Virus record (IMG/VR): IMGVR_UViG_3300030106_002871 | Span: 1 to 40,389 of that record | Strand: one strand, 5' to 3' | Length of the DNA: 40,389 nucleotides | Source of the DNA: a virus | Shown: positions 1-9,243 of the stretch, in pieces | How the letters are laid out: every line of letters starts with the position of its first letter | Numbering within the stretch: position 1 is the first letter of the stretch | Made by a program: the position numbers and the translations under genes | The notes under the pieces: generated by a model | Seen by the model: the letters and a program-made list of their open reading frames with translations, nothing else | Told to the model about the DNA's origin: nothing | Databases searched by the model: none

Positions 1-689
1 GGAATACAAACTCAGGTGCTATACAATTTAATTGTGAGTCTAACTCTCATGGTCAGATTGTAAAAGCACAACCACACTCAGCAGGTGTAACAAATGAATT
101 ACTATTACCTGCTGGATCTAATTCAACTTTAGTATCTTTAGTATCTACAGATACTTTAGAAAATAAAACTTTAACTACACCAGTTATTGCAGAAATAGAT
201 TCAGGATCTAGTATTACGTTAGACGCAACTGCAGATATAGTTTTAGATGCTGGTGGAGCAGATATTACATTAAAAGATGATGGCACAACTTTTGGTAGTT
301 TAACAAATTCTAGTGGTGAATTAGTAATTAAATCAGGATCAACACCTACTACAGCTATGACATTTAGTGGGGCTAATGTAACTTTTGCAGGAACAGTAAC
401 TATTGGATCTGCAGGTATATCAGAGGCAGAACTAGAAATATTAGATGGTGCAACAGTTACAACAGACGAGTTAAATATATTAGATGGTGTAACATCCACA
501 GCTAGTGAATTAAATATAATGGATGGTGATACATCAGCTGTTTCTACAACTTTAGCGGATGCTGACAGATTAGTCACAAATGACGCAGGCACTATGAAAC
601 AAGTAGCATTAACAGATGTTAAAACATATTTAACTAGTGCAGGATTTTCAACAGATGATCCTACAGCTTTAGCTATAGCATTAGGATAA
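1..689 (+). CDS. Tail fibre-like structural protein (3' part only)
   Basis: The reading frame is open from base 3 to the stop at 687-689, so the window cuts off the N-terminus. The protein is rich in Ser/Thr/Ala/Gly. Residues encoded at about 429-542 form three copies of a 13-14-residue unit of the form xELNILDGVTST, a repeat common in marine phage tail fibre proteins. It ends in an ADADRLVTNDAG stretch typical of fibre tails. Repetitive beta-rich fibres of this kind usually contact the host surface. It precedes a block of further tail genes on the same strand. The family is clear from the repeat; the exact position in the virion is inference. Confidence 0.75.
   Translation, partial: NTNSGAIQFNCESNSHGQIVKAQPHSAGVTNELLLPAGSNSTLVSLVSTDTLENKTLTTPVIAEIDSGSSITLDATADIVLDAGGADITLKDDGTTFGSLTNSSGELVIKSGSTPTTAMTFSGANVTFAGTVTIGSAGISEAELEILDGATVTTDELNILDGVTSTASELNIMDGDTSAVSTTLADADRLVTNDAGTMKQVALTDVKTYLTSAGFSTDDPTALAIALG
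429..542 (+). repeat. Three in-frame ELNILDG-type repeats
   Basis: Three imperfect units encode EAELEILDG, DELNILDGV and SELNIMDGD, spaced 13-14 residues apart inside the tail fibre gene. The DNA copies have diverged at many positions, so the repeat is kept at protein level. Confidence 0.8.
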
Positions 690-697
690 AATAAATA

Positions 698-725
698 TTG
701 ATTTTTTTAAAAATAACGATATAAT
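698..725 (+). promoter_or_regulatory. Candidate sigma70 promoter before a tail gene
   Basis: TTGATT (698-703) is followed after 16 bp by TATAAT (720-725), in the 60-bp gap between two tail genes. The downstream gene starts at 750 with AGGAGA just upstream. It may be an internal late promoter; AT-rich sequence makes chance -10 matches common. Confidence 0.4.
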
Positions 726-749
726 ATATAAGTAAATAGGAGATAAATA

Positions 750-1109
750 ATGGCAAATACTTTTAAAGTAGTAACTTTTGCAGCAGAACCAAATTCAGCT
801 GGAACGCCATATACAGTGTATACAACACCAAGCAGTACAACTACAGTTGTAATTGGTTTAGTGTTAGCTAATATACATTCATCTGCAGTTACTGCAGAGG
901 TAGAATTAGTTAGTGATACATCAGGAGGTGGCAGAGCAGCTACTAACGGAACATCATTTTTAGTTAAAGATGTTAATATTCCTGCAGGTAGTTCACTTGA
1001 AATTCTGTCGGGTGGTAAAGTTATACTAGAAACTACAGATGCAATTAGAATAGATTGTTCAGTTGCAGATAAAATTTCAGGAACACTGTCAATAATGGAG
1101 ATAACGTAA
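750..1109 (+). CDS. Small tail-associated structural protein
   Basis: 119 aa, preceded by a good AGGAG ribosome site at about 740. The composition (Ser/Thr/Val-rich, no Cys clusters, no membrane segment) suggests a compact all-beta protein. There is a central G-G-G-R-A loop and a C-terminal part reading KISGTLSIMEIT. It lies between tail fibre genes and ends one base before the next ATG, so it is probably co-translated with them. No named family recognised; tail role is inferred from position and composition. Confidence 0.65.
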   Translation: MANTFKVVTFAAEPNSAGTPYTVYTTPSSTTTVVIGLVLANIHSSAVTAEVELVSDTSGGGRAATNGTSFLVKDVNIPAGSSLEILSGGKVILETTDAIRIDCSVADKISGTLSIMEIT

Positions 1110-1110
1110 T

Positions 1111-1515
1111 ATGCCGTATATTGGTCAAGAACCTAGTGCAAAAGCACTTACAGCATCAGATATAGCTGACGATTTAATTACGTCTGCTAAGTTAAACTAT
1201 AGTGAAGCTACATTAACAGATCAAGCTACAGTTACTTGGGATGCTTCAACACAAGATGTATGTAAATTAACTTTAGGTGGTAATAGAACATTAGCTGCTC
1301 CTACTAATAGTACCACTGGTCAGTTTATATCAATACTTGTGATACAAGATGGAACAGGTTCAAGAACTCTATCATTTAATGCTGTATATGAATTTGCCTC
1401 AGATACAGCCCCAACATTAACAACAACAGCTAATCTAGGTGATGTATTTGTATTTAGATATAATGGATCTAAGTGGATTGAAGTTGGTAGAAATCAAGCA
1501 TTAACATTATCATAG
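1111..1515 (+). CDS. Tail fibre-type protein with MPYIG N-terminus
   Basis: 134 aa. The N-terminus MPYIGQEP is nearly the same as that of the gene at 4591 (MPYIGKQP). In marine phages this opening is common on fibre and tail-adaptor proteins and may mark an attachment segment. The rest is a beta-rich domain (TVTWDAS..., NRTLAAP..., FRYNGSKWIEVG), a pattern seen in tail fibre end domains. Start follows the previous stop by two bases. Receptor binding is a guess. Confidence 0.65.
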   Translation: MPYIGQEPSAKALTASDIADDLITSAKLNYSEATLTDQATVTWDASTQDVCKLTLGGNRTLAAPTNSTTGQFISILVIQDGTGSRTLSFNAVYEFASDTAPTLTTTANLGDVFVFRYNGSKWIEVGRNQALTLS

Positions 1516-1522
1516 GAGAATT

Positions 1523-2137
1523 ATGCACGCATTAGTAGAATCAGGATCTATCACAAAAATATTTACTAATCCTAAAGGATTTGTATTAAATAATACTCAA
1601 TATCCTGCTGATATATTTAGTAAATGGACTAAAGCTGAAAAAGAAGCCATAGGTATTTATGAAGTAATTACAGATTCAACAAATAAAAAAGATGAAGAAT
1701 ATTTTATAAATACAAATGAAGAATATAATTATGCAGATAATCAAGTTACAAGATCATGGGGAACTGCTACACCAAAAAGATTAGAGGATGAAGATGCTAA
1801 AGATCAAGATGGTAATAATATTTTAGATGAAGATGGCAATCAAGTAATTAACTATGGTTTAAAAACTATAAAAAAAAGAATTATAAAACAGCAAGCATCA
1901 AGTTTATTAGCACCTACTGATTGGTATGTAGTAAAAGCAACAGAAGTTACAGAGTATAATGTTCCTGAAAATATTACAACTTACAGAGCAGATGTAAGAG
2001 CAAAATCAAATGAAATGGAATCTCAAATAGATGCTTGTACTAATGTTGATGAACTAAAAGCATTATACGAATATACAAGACAAGAAGATGGGACGATAAC
2101 AAGACCACTAGCAGAATTTCCAGTATTGGAGAGTTAA
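1523..2137 (+). CDS. Putative tail fibre assembly/chaperone-like protein
   Basis: 204 aa with AGGAG before the ATG. The C-terminal third, LLAPTDWYVVKATE... followed by ITTYRADVRAKSNEME, matches the TDWYVIRKxE...R..IR...NE pattern of tail assembly chaperone (XkdW/Phage_tail_APC-like) domains. The N-terminal part (GFVLNNTQYPADIFSKWT) is the VxxNGxxYPxxxLxxW type common in the same proteins. The middle is acidic and lysine-rich and less conserved. Its stop overlaps the next start (TAATG). Likely helps fold or attach the fibres encoded beside it. Confidence 0.6.
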   Translation: MHALVESGSITKIFTNPKGFVLNNTQYPADIFSKWTKAEKEAIGIYEVITDSTNKKDEEYFINTNEEYNYADNQVTRSWGTATPKRLEDEDAKDQDGNNILDEDGNQVINYGLKTIKKRIIKQQASSLLAPTDWYVVKATEVTEYNVPENITTYRADVRAKSNEMESQIDACTNVDELKALYEYTRQEDGTITRPLAEFPVLES

Positions 2138-3546
2138 TGCCAATAAATAGTTTTTTATATCCAGCTAAAAATGTACCAGTAGTTTATGAAGTTGCTAACT
2201 CATTAAGGTTTAACAATGATAGTAGCGATAATTTAAGCAGAACTCCTAGTAGTGCAAGTAATAGAAGAACATTTACATTTTCAACATGGTTTAAACTTTC
2301 AGGAACAGATGGCTCATTTATTTCTGCTGGAACAGACATATCTAATGGTCCATTATTTATTATAGATATATTAAGTGGTGGTAATGAGGGAATACTAAGA
2401 ATTGAAGATACAGTAAGTGGAGATAATGTAATTGCATTAAGGACAAATAGAAAATTAAGAGATCCTAGTGCATGGATGCACATAGTCGTTGCCATAGACA
2501 CAACACAATCCACAGCAAGTGATAGAGTAAAATTATATATCAATGGAACACAGGAAACATCATTTTTAAGCAGTTATCAAACTTATCCAACTCAAAATTT
2601 AGAGTTAGCCATAAATAACACACATGAACATAGAATTGGAACAAGAGCCGCTAATACATCAGGTAAATTTTTTGATGGTTATATGTGTGAAACTGTGTTA
2701 ATTGATGGCTCGCAACTAGATCCAACATCATTTGGAGAGTTTGATAGTGACAGTCCACGAATTTGGAAACCTAAAGATGTTTCAGGATTAACCTTTGGCA
2801 CAAATGGATTTTATTTAGACTTTGAAAATGCAAGTAGTCTAGGTGCAGATGTATCAGGAAACTCTAATAATTTTACTGTAAATAATTTAACAAGTGTAGA
2901 TCAGTCAAGTGACAGCTGCACAAATAATTTTTGCACATTTAATTCAATAGTAAATGCAGCTGGAAACAATTTAACTTTATCAGAGGGTAATTTAAAAGTT
3001 ACCAGTGGAGATAATAATTGGAACTCAGCTATAGGAACTATTGCTGTAAATTCAGGCAAATGGTATTGGGAAGTTAAAATTATTAATGCAACATATAATT
3101 ATAATCATGGTGTATTTTCTTTAGATACAGGAGATATAAATAATACAGATAATCCCATGAACCAAACAGGATATAGTGGTTTTTATAATTTTGATGGTGG
3201 AGAAACTAGAATTGATAATACAGTATCTACAAGTAATTTTGGTACATTTGCAGCTAACGATATTTTGGGTTTTTATCTTAATGCTGATGACAATCAATTT
3301 ACTATTTATAAAAATGGTAGTTCTCATGTTTCTGCAACTAATTTAGGCACAGGAAGAACTGATTTAGTTCCTATTGCAGTTCATTATAATGGTGGAGTAT
3401 CAGAGTATAACTTTGGAAGTCCTAGTTTTTCAATTTCATCTGGAAATAGTGATGCTAATGGTTATGGTAATTTTGAATATTCTCCTACAATAGGTGGAGT
3501 AAATTATTATGCACTTAACACAAAAAACCTAGCGGAGTTTGGATAA
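2137..3546 (+). CDS. Tail protein with LamG-like and SPRY-like domains
   Basis: 469 aa. Residues about 15-215 look like a concanavalin A/LamG jelly roll (FTFSTWFKLS..., WMHIVVAIDTTQ..., VKLYINGTQ..., HRIGTRAA). Residues about 255-430 look like a SPRY domain (GKWYWEVKI..., NDILGFYLNADDNQFTIYKNG). The end, YYALNTKNLAEFG, is a recurrent terminus of marine podovirus tail proteins. Both domains bind carbohydrate or protein surfaces in other systems, so a receptor-contact or decoration role is reasonable. It overlaps both neighbours by one base. Confidence 0.75.
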   Translation: MPINSFLYPAKNVPVVYEVANSLRFNNDSSDNLSRTPSSASNRRTFTFSTWFKLSGTDGSFISAGTDISNGPLFIIDILSGGNEGILRIEDTVSGDNVIALRTNRKLRDPSAWMHIVVAIDTTQSTASDRVKLYINGTQETSFLSSYQTYPTQNLELAINNTHEHRIGTRAANTSGKFFDGYMCETVLIDGSQLDPTSFGEFDSDSPRIWKPKDVSGLTFGTNGFYLDFENASSLGADVSGNSNNFTVNNLTSVDQSSDSCTNNFCTFNSIVNAAGNNLTLSEGNLKVTSGDNNWNSAIGTIAVNSGKWYWEVKIINATYNYNHGVFSLDTGDINNTDNPMNQTGYSGFYNFDGGETRIDNTVSTSNFGTFAANDILGFYLNADDNQFTIYKNGSSHVSATNLGTGRTDLVPIAVHYNGGVSEYNFGSPSFSISSGNSDANGYGNFEYSPTIGGVNYYALNTKNLAEFG

Positions 3547-4571
3547 TGTCATATACTAATGGTCTCGATAATCCTGAACTTTTCTTTCAATGTAAAATCT
3601 ATACTGGAAATGGTAGCACAAATGCTATCACTTTTGATGGCGATGAAAATATGCAACCTGATTTTATTTGGATTAAAGATAGAGGAAGGAATGGTTATAA
3701 TCATGTCTTAAATGATTCTGTAAGAGGTGTAACAAAATATGTTAGATCAAATATAACTAATGATGAGGACAATTATACAGATGCAATGACTTCATTTGAT
3801 AGTAATGGGTTTACTTTAGGTGCAGATAGTCAAAATGGAGAACATAATGTTAATAGTCAAAGCTATGTAGCTTGGTGTTGGAAAAAATCGCCAACAGCAG
3901 GATTTGATATAGTTGCTTATACTGGAACTGGAAATAACGCTACTGCAAATATTTCTCACTCTTTATCAGCAGTTCCTGAATTTATGTGGATTAAATGTAG
4001 AACATCAAATAAAAATAATACTAATTATCATGTAAGTTTAGGAAATACTAAAAGTTTTTATATGGATGAAACTAATGCTGCATCAACATCTTATGATTAT
4101 TGGGCAGACACAACTCCAACTTCAAGTGTCTTTACAGTAAAAGATGATGGTAGTTATGATGAAGTTAATGCGGCTAGTGATCAAACTTTTATAGCTTGGT
4201 TATGGTCTGGCAAACAAAGTTTTAGTAAGCTAGGTTCATACATAGGAAACGGAAATGATGATGGTGCATTTGTTTATACAGGATTCCGTCCAGCTTTTGT
4301 TATGACAAAAAGAACTGATGGCATAAGTCATTGGCTTATGAAGGATAATAAAAGAGATCCATTTAATGTTTCAGATACTTTATTAGTAGCAAATGATAGT
4401 GACTCAGAGAGTAATTGGGGAACTGGTAGAAAAATTGATTTTTTAAGTAATGGATTTAAAGCTAGAAGTACATCAACAGGATTAAATGTAAGTGGATCAT
4501 CCTACATCTACATGGCTTTCGCAGAATCCCCCTTCGTAAATTCTAAGGGTATACCAACAAATGCAAGATAA
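3546..4571 (+). CDS. DUF7483-like tail protein
   Basis: 341 aa built from repeated segments of the type PDFIWIKDRG...HVLNDSVRG... and PEFMWIKCRTSNK, with VAWCWKK and IAWLWSGKQ at matching places. This W-I-K/A-W-x-W pattern is that of the DUF7483 tail domain family as I recall it; it appears twice to three times in series here. The preceding LamG/SPRY protein ends at its start, and the pair recurs together in marine phages. Likely a side-fibre or tip protein; exact role unknown. Confidence 0.65.
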   Translation: MSYTNGLDNPELFFQCKIYTGNGSTNAITFDGDENMQPDFIWIKDRGRNGYNHVLNDSVRGVTKYVRSNITNDEDNYTDAMTSFDSNGFTLGADSQNGEHNVNSQSYVAWCWKKSPTAGFDIVAYTGTGNNATANISHSLSAVPEFMWIKCRTSNKNNTNYHVSLGNTKSFYMDETNAASTSYDYWADTTPTSSVFTVKDDGSYDEVNAASDQTFIAWLWSGKQSFSKLGSYIGNGNDDGAFVYTGFRPAFVMTKRTDGISHWLMKDNKRDPFNVSDTLLVANDSDSESNWGTGRKIDFLSNGFKARSTSTGLNVSGSSYIYMAFAESPFVNSKGIPTNAR

Positions 4572-4590
4572 AATTAATTAAGGAGAATAA

Positions 4591-5559
4591 ATGCCCTATA
4601 TAGGAAAACAACCAACAGTCGGAAACTTTCAAGTTTGTGATGCTATATCCGTAGTAAATGGACAAGCAGCATATACTATGCAAGTTAATTCGACAAATGT
4701 AACACCTGAAACAGCATTTCATATGCTGGTTAGTTTAAATGGTGTATTACAAAAACCAGGTAGTTCTTTTACTATCTCAGGTTCAACAATCACTTTTGCT
4801 AGTAACTTAGCAACAGGTGATGTTATAGATTTTATAATTTTATTAGGTGACGTATTAAATATAGGCACACCTTCAGATGATACTATAACAGCAGCTAAAT
4901 TAAATAATACTATGATATCAGGGCTAACTGCATTAACTAGTGCGCCTGCAGATACTGACGAGTTTATAATTAGTGATGCTGGAACTTTAAAAAGAATAGA
5001 TGCAAGTTTAGTTGGAGGTAAAGATTTTGAATTATTAGCAACAAATGAATTATCATCTGACGCAAGTAATGTTACTTTCGATGATTTATTTACATCAGAT
5101 TTTAAAATATATAAATTTTTTATACATAGCTTAGAACCTAACACAGAAGCTGCTAGATTGAATATGCTTTATAGACAAGGTGGTTCAGATGTTACAGATG
5201 CACATTATCATTATCTAATTGGTGCAGATATTCTTTATGGTTCAGATAGTGGAAGTACAACAAACCAAGAAAAAGATGTTCATGGAAGTAAAATTGTTTT
5301 AACTTCAGAAATGAAAAAAACAGGTAATTATACAAACTCTGTTGAATTAACATTATTTAATCCTTTAGGCACTGATAGGTACAAAGCATGTATATGGCAT
5401 AATCAAAATTTTGGAAGTGTTTTAACAGATTTATCAAGAAATTATATAGGTGCAGCTATTTATGATAATAATACAACTGCTTTGTCTGGTATTAAATTTC
5501 TTATGGATAGTGGGGATATAGATAGCGGTGCTGTTTTTAAAATGTATGGACTTAAATAA
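4591..5559 (+). CDS. Tail fibre protein with MPYIG N-terminus and paralogous C-domain
   Basis: 322 aa, AGGAG before the ATG. Residues 1-90 are an MPYIGKQP N-terminal segment and a domain of the VSLNGVLQKPGSSFTISG type common in marine phage fibres. A linker ADTDEFIISDAGTLKRI follows. The C-terminal 180 residues (IYKFFIHSLEPNTEAARLNMLYR ... DSGDIDSGAVFKMYGLK) are homologous to the three whole proteins encoded next, so this is the full-length fibre of a four-gene family. Confidence 0.7.
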   Translation: MPYIGKQPTVGNFQVCDAISVVNGQAAYTMQVNSTNVTPETAFHMLVSLNGVLQKPGSSFTISGSTITFASNLATGDVIDFIILLGDVLNIGTPSDDTITAAKLNNTMISGLTALTSAPADTDEFIISDAGTLKRIDASLVGGKDFELLATNELSSDASNVTFDDLFTSDFKIYKFFIHSLEPNTEAARLNMLYRQGGSDVTDAHYHYLIGADILYGSDSGSTTNQEKDVHGSKIVLTSEMKKTGNYTNSVELTLFNPLGTDRYKACIWHNQNFGSVLTDLSRNYIGAAIYDNNTTALSGIKFLMDSGDIDSGAVFKMYGLK

Positions 5560-6177
5560 ATGTCAATCAATGTGTGCAACAACAACTCCCTATCGGCAAT
5601 CACTAGTATACCCGCAAGTATCACTGGGGGTGCTTTAAATTTAATATCTACACAAACTGCATCAAGTTCATCTACAATATCTTTTACTTCAGGAATAGAC
5701 TCTACTTACAAAGAATATATTTTTAAGTTTTATGACATACACCCAGCAACAGATGGTGCAGAATTTCAGTTTAATGGTTCTGATGACGATAGTAGCCACA
5801 GTTATGATGTAACTAAAACTACAACTTTTTTTCAATCGCAACATGATGAGGGAGGTAGTTATACAAATTTAGGTTATTTAACTGGAAATGATTTAGCACA
5901 AGGAACTGGTTTTCAAGATTTAGGAAGAAATATTGGTAATGACAACGACCAATCTTGTGTTGGTTTTTTACATTTATTTGATCCGAGTAGCATAACTTTT
6001 GTAAAACATTTTATTGCTCGTTTTAACAATGCACAAGATATAAGTTCAACTCATTATTCTGCTGAAACATATATAGGTGGATATTTTAATACAACAGCAG
6101 ATATAACAGCTATACAATTTAAATTTTCATCAGGAAATATAGACTCAGGAACAATAAAATTATATGGCGTTAGTTAA
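5560..6177 (+). CDS. Stand-alone fibre tip-like domain, copy 1
   Basis: 205 aa, starting directly after the previous stop. It shares with the next two genes the order SSSSTISFTSG-x-DSTYKEYIFKFYDIHPATDGAEFQFN, then YDVTKTTT, then FLHLFDPSS-x-TFVKHFI, and an ending SSGNIDSGTIKLYGVS. No membrane segment or signal peptide. It probably binds or decorates a tail fibre, because the same domain is the C-terminus of the upstream fibre. Overlaps the next gene by 14 nt. Confidence 0.65.
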   Translation: MSINVCNNNSLSAITSIPASITGGALNLISTQTASSSSTISFTSGIDSTYKEYIFKFYDIHPATDGAEFQFNGSDDDSSHSYDVTKTTTFFQSQHDEGGSYTNLGYLTGNDLAQGTGFQDLGRNIGNDNDQSCVGFLHLFDPSSITFVKHFIARFNNAQDISSTHYSAETYIGGYFNTTADITAIQFKFSSGNIDSGTIKLYGVS

Positions 6178-6787
6178 ATATAATAATAATAGTATAAGTA
6201 ACGTTACAGCATTAGCTAGTTTACCTAGTGGTGCTATGACACATATTAAAACTTTAACTGCAAGTTCTAGTTCTACATTGTCATTTGTACATGGTAGTAG
6301 TGATGTAGTTTTAGATTCTACATATCCTATTTATTTATTTAAATTTATTAATATTCATCCAGCATCTGATGAAGCAACTTTTCAATTTAACTTTAGTGCA
6401 GATACTGGCTCTAATTACAATGTAACAAAAACAACCACTGCTTTTGAAGCAAGGCATGAAGAAGATGATGATCCAGCAGCTTTAGGATATGATACTGGAC
6501 AAGATTTAGCACAATCTACATCTTTTAAAAATATATATGCATTTTTAGGAGCAGATGCTGATCAATCTTGTAGTGGAGAAATATTTTTATTTAATCCAAG
6601 TTCTACAACTTTTGTTAAACATTTTTTAATTAGAAATTCGGGTATTCAAGGAAATGATAGAGCAAGAGATAATCATTATGCTGGATATGCAAATACTACT
6701 TCAGCTATAGATGCAGTACAATTTAAAATGGCTTCAGGAAACATAGACGCTGGTACAATAAAACTCTACGGGATAAAGGATAGTTGA
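6164..6787 (+). CDS. Stand-alone fibre tip-like domain, copy 2
   Basis: 207 aa paralogue of both neighbours: PIYLFKFINIHPASDEATFQFNF, NVTKTTTAF, LFNPSSTTFVKHFLIRN, MASGNIDAGTIKLYGIK. Variation is concentrated in the segment between NVTKTTT and the LFNPSS motif and in the region before AGYANTTSA, which suggests these loops differ in what they bind. It overlaps the next gene by 4 nt (ATGA). Confidence 0.65.
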   Translation: MALVKYNNNSISNVTALASLPSGAMTHIKTLTASSSSTLSFVHGSSDVVLDSTYPIYLFKFINIHPASDEATFQFNFSADTGSNYNVTKTTTAFEARHEEDDDPAALGYDTGQDLAQSTSFKNIYAFLGADADQSCSGEIFLFNPSSTTFVKHFLIRNSGIQGNDRARDNHYAGYANTTSAIDAVQFKMASGNIDAGTIKLYGIKDS

Positions 6788-7404
6788 TGAGCATAGTTAC
6801 ATTAAATAATAGAGCACTTAGATCAGCAACAGCTGTAGGCACTACGACAGCATTAGGTGCTATGACTTTTATTAAAAAATTAACAGCTTCTAGTTCCGCA
6901 ACCTTATCTTTTGTTGATGGTTCTAGTTCTGTTGTTTTAGATAATACTTATAAAGAATATTTATTTACTTTTAAAGATATACATCCAGCATCTGATGGTG
7001 TTAAATTTAAATTTAATTTTTCAATAGATAGTGGGTCAAATTACAACGTAACTAAAACAGCAACTAATTTTTATGCTGGTCATACAGAAGCTGATGCAAC
7101 TGGTGGACCATCATTTGACAGTGGTTTAGCACAATCTACATCTGATGCTTTTGCAACTGTGGGAACTATTGGATCAGGTAATGATGAAAGTTGTAGTGGT
7201 TTTTTACATTTATTTAATCCATCATCTACTACATTTGTTAAACATTTCATAAGTAGTGTAACAATTTATGGATCAAATCCACAATCACAAGTAACTCATG
7301 GTGCTGGATATTGTAATACTACAAGTGCTGTAGATGCAGTAAGGTTTAATATGGAAAGCGGCAACATAGATGCTGGAGATATTTGTTTATACGGAATTAA
7401 TTAA
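6784..7404 (+). CDS. Stand-alone fibre tip-like domain, copy 3
   Basis: 206 aa, third tandem paralogue: KEYLFTFKDIHPASDGVKFKFNF, NVTKTATNF, FLHLFNPSSTTFVKHFIS, MESGNIDAGDICLYGIN. ATGATG at 6784 offers two possible starts one codon apart. It ends the fibre cluster; a small chaperone gene follows after AAGGAG. Confidence 0.65.
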   Translation: MMSIVTLNNRALRSATAVGTTTALGAMTFIKKLTASSSATLSFVDGSSSVVLDNTYKEYLFTFKDIHPASDGVKFKFNFSIDSGSNYNVTKTATNFYAGHTEADATGGPSFDSGLAQSTSDAFATVGTIGSGNDESCSGFLHLFNPSSTTFVKHFISSVTIYGSNPQSQVTHGAGYCNTTSAVDAVRFNMESGNIDAGDICLYGIN

Positions 7405-7422
7405 TAATAATAAGGAGAAACA

Positions 7423-7710
7423 ATGCCAAGATATCATAATATAAATGGCGAGAGAGTACAGTTTACAGCTGAAGAAGAAGCTGCTAGAGATGCCGAAGAG
7501 GCTGCCTGGGAAGCTGGTGCTTTAGGAAGAGCACAAGCTAATCTTAGATCTAGAAGAAATCAACTATTAGCTGAGACTGACTTCTATGCTTTATCTGATG
7601 TTACTATGTCGGATGACATGAAAACATACAGACAAGAATTAAGAGATTTACCTGAAGGTAAAGACACTGTTGAAAAATGTAATAACGCTACATTTCCAAC
7701 TAAACCATAA
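7423..7710 (+). CDS. Tail assembly chaperone-like protein
   Basis: 95 aa, strong AAGGAG site. Charged helical N-terminus rich in Glu/Ala (TAEEEAARDAEEAAWEAG), then RSRRNQLLAETDFYALSD, MKTYRQELRDLPEG and a final FPTKP. This R-x-x-R-N-x-L-L-A-x-T-D ... YRQxLRDIP ... WPxxP order is the signature of Phage_tail_APC-type tail assembly chaperones. It sits at the end of the fibre genes, where such chaperones are usually found. Acts in the host cytoplasm; not expected in the virion. Confidence 0.7.
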   Translation: MPRYHNINGERVQFTAEEEAARDAEEAAWEAGALGRAQANLRSRRNQLLAETDFYALSDVTMSDDMKTYRQELRDLPEGKDTVEKCNNATFPTKP

Positions 7711-7715
7711 TTATA

Positions 7716-7844
7716 ATGGCTCGTGTTAATTTTAAAAATTTTACACCACGACCAAAACCTAAAAAAAGACCAAGAAGACATAAAAAAAATTTAAATAAAG
7801 CAGAAAAAAGAATGACAAAAAAATATAGAAGACAGGGGAGATAA
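7716..7844 (+). CDS. 42-aa very basic protein
   Basis: Starts MARVNFKNF and continues with a Lys/Arg/Pro-rich segment (about 20 of 42 residues are Lys or Arg), ending YRRQGR. The stop shares a base with the next start (TAATG), and GGGGAG inside its 3' end is the ribosome site for that gene, so the two are coupled. The composition suggests nucleic acid binding, but no family is recognised. Confidence 0.5.
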   Translation: MARVNFKNFTPRPKPKKRPRRHKKNLNKAEKRMTKKYRRQGR

Positions 7845-9235
7845 TGGCAACACCTGATGAAACTAAATTACAAAAAGGTGCATTAGCACCTGCACAACAA
7901 GAACAAACTGGCAGTCAAAAAGCTGTTAGTTTAATTGAAAGTTTAGCTGCTGGAAAACCTAGTTTACCAACGGGATCAACTATATCACCAGTATTACAAA
8001 ATGTAAAAGCTGCTGAATTAATGCCCACTAGTGCTGGTGTTACTGCACAAACAACACCTACAGGTTTAGCAGCAAATATACCTCAAACAGCAGCAGCACC
8101 TACTATAGCTGCACCTACCACAGGATTAGCAGGAACACAGGTAACAGCACCGACAGCTGCAAGTGCTGCACAGATGACAGCACAACAAGTGTTATCACAA
8201 GTTCCTACAATGACAGCAGCAACAGGCACGTTAACACAACCTATGCAAGCTGCTCAAGGTACTGTAACAACTGATGCAACAGTTAAAGGTCAATTAGAGA
8301 GTTTACAAAATGAGGTATCAACTGCATTAGCATCAGGAAATCCTTTACCTGTATGGGCTAGAGGTGCTGCAAAAGCTACTGAAGCTGCAATGGCTAATAG
8401 AGGTTTAAGTGCTAGTTCAATGGCAGCTGAAGCGTTAGCTGAAGGTATAATGCAATCAGCTATACCTATTGCTGCACAAGATGCTGCAACATATAAGCAG
8501 ATGATATTCCAAAATCTGTCTAATAATCAACAAGCAGCAATTACAAATGCACAGTCATATCTTAGAATGGATTTGGCTAATTTATCTAATAAACAGCAAG
8601 CTAATTTACAAAATATAACCACAAGACAATCTTTTATATTATCAGATCAGGCAGCATCAAATGTTGCAGCACAATTTAATGCTACAAGTCAAAATCAAGT
8701 AAATCAATTTTATGATAAATTAAGCACAACAATTTCTGACCAAAATGCTGCTAGAATAGATGCTATGAATAAGTTTGCAGAAGCAGAAAGAAATAAAATT
8801 AATGCAGTTAATGCACAAAATACAGTTGCAGTAAATGAAGCAAATGCTAAAAGAGAAGCAAGTTTAAATCAATTTAATGCAACATTAGAAAATCAAAGAC
8901 AACAATTTAACGTTAATAATCAAAAAGAAATAGATCAATCAAATGTTGTTTGGAGAAGAGCAATTAATACAGCTAATACAGCTTCAACAAATGCTGCTAA
9001 TCAAACTAACGCACAAAATTTGTTAAATCTTTCTAATTGGGCATTGTCGTCACTATGGCAACAATGGAGAGATGAGGCATCTTGGATTAATACATCTTCA
9101 ACAAATGAGGCAAATAGAAATCACAATTTAGCTATGGCAGCATTAGAAAGATCTACAGCTTTTGAATTACAAGATCAAGCATCAAAAGATGCATTGTATC
9201 AATTAATTGGTAAATTTGGTTTTAGTTTATTATAG
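7844..9235 (+). CDS. Large Ala/Gln/Asn-rich structural protein
   Basis: 463 aa. Residues 1-150 are low-complexity Ala/Thr/Pro/Gln. Residues about 165-215 hold a WARGAAKATEAAMANRGLSASS segment. From about 220 on the chain is a long helical coiled coil rich in Gln, Asn and Ala, ending in YQLIGKFGFSLL. In podoviruses this position after the tail genes and before a very large protein is held by internal virion (ejection) proteins, which are also Ala/Gln-rich helical. No enzymatic motif is seen. Ejection role is inference. Confidence 0.65.
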   Translation: MATPDETKLQKGALAPAQQEQTGSQKAVSLIESLAAGKPSLPTGSTISPVLQNVKAAELMPTSAGVTAQTTPTGLAANIPQTAAAPTIAAPTTGLAGTQVTAPTAASAAQMTAQQVLSQVPTMTAATGTLTQPMQAAQGTVTTDATVKGQLESLQNEVSTALASGNPLPVWARGAAKATEAAMANRGLSASSMAAEALAEGIMQSAIPIAAQDAATYKQMIFQNLSNNQQAAITNAQSYLRMDLANLSNKQQANLQNITTRQSFILSDQAASNVAAQFNATSQNQVNQFYDKLSTTISDQNAARIDAMNKFAEAERNKINAVNAQNTVAVNEANAKREASLNQFNATLENQRQQFNVNNQKEIDQSNVVWRRAINTANTASTNAANQTNAQNLLNLSNWALSSLWQQWRDEASWINTSSTNEANRNHNLAMAALERSTAFELQDQASKDALYQLIGKFGFSLL

Positions 9236-9243
9236 GAGTAATT

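Noticed and set aside
53-592. 179-aa open frame on the minus strand
   Set aside because: Lies wholly opposite the repetitive tail fibre frame, low-complexity Val/Ser/Ala composition and no ribosome site; a shadow.
2184-2543. 119-aa minus-strand frame
   Set aside because: Opposite the LamG/SPRY gene; composition is that of an antisense shadow.
4719-5144. 141-aa minus-strand frame
   Set aside because: Opposite a well-supported fibre gene; no signal for translation.
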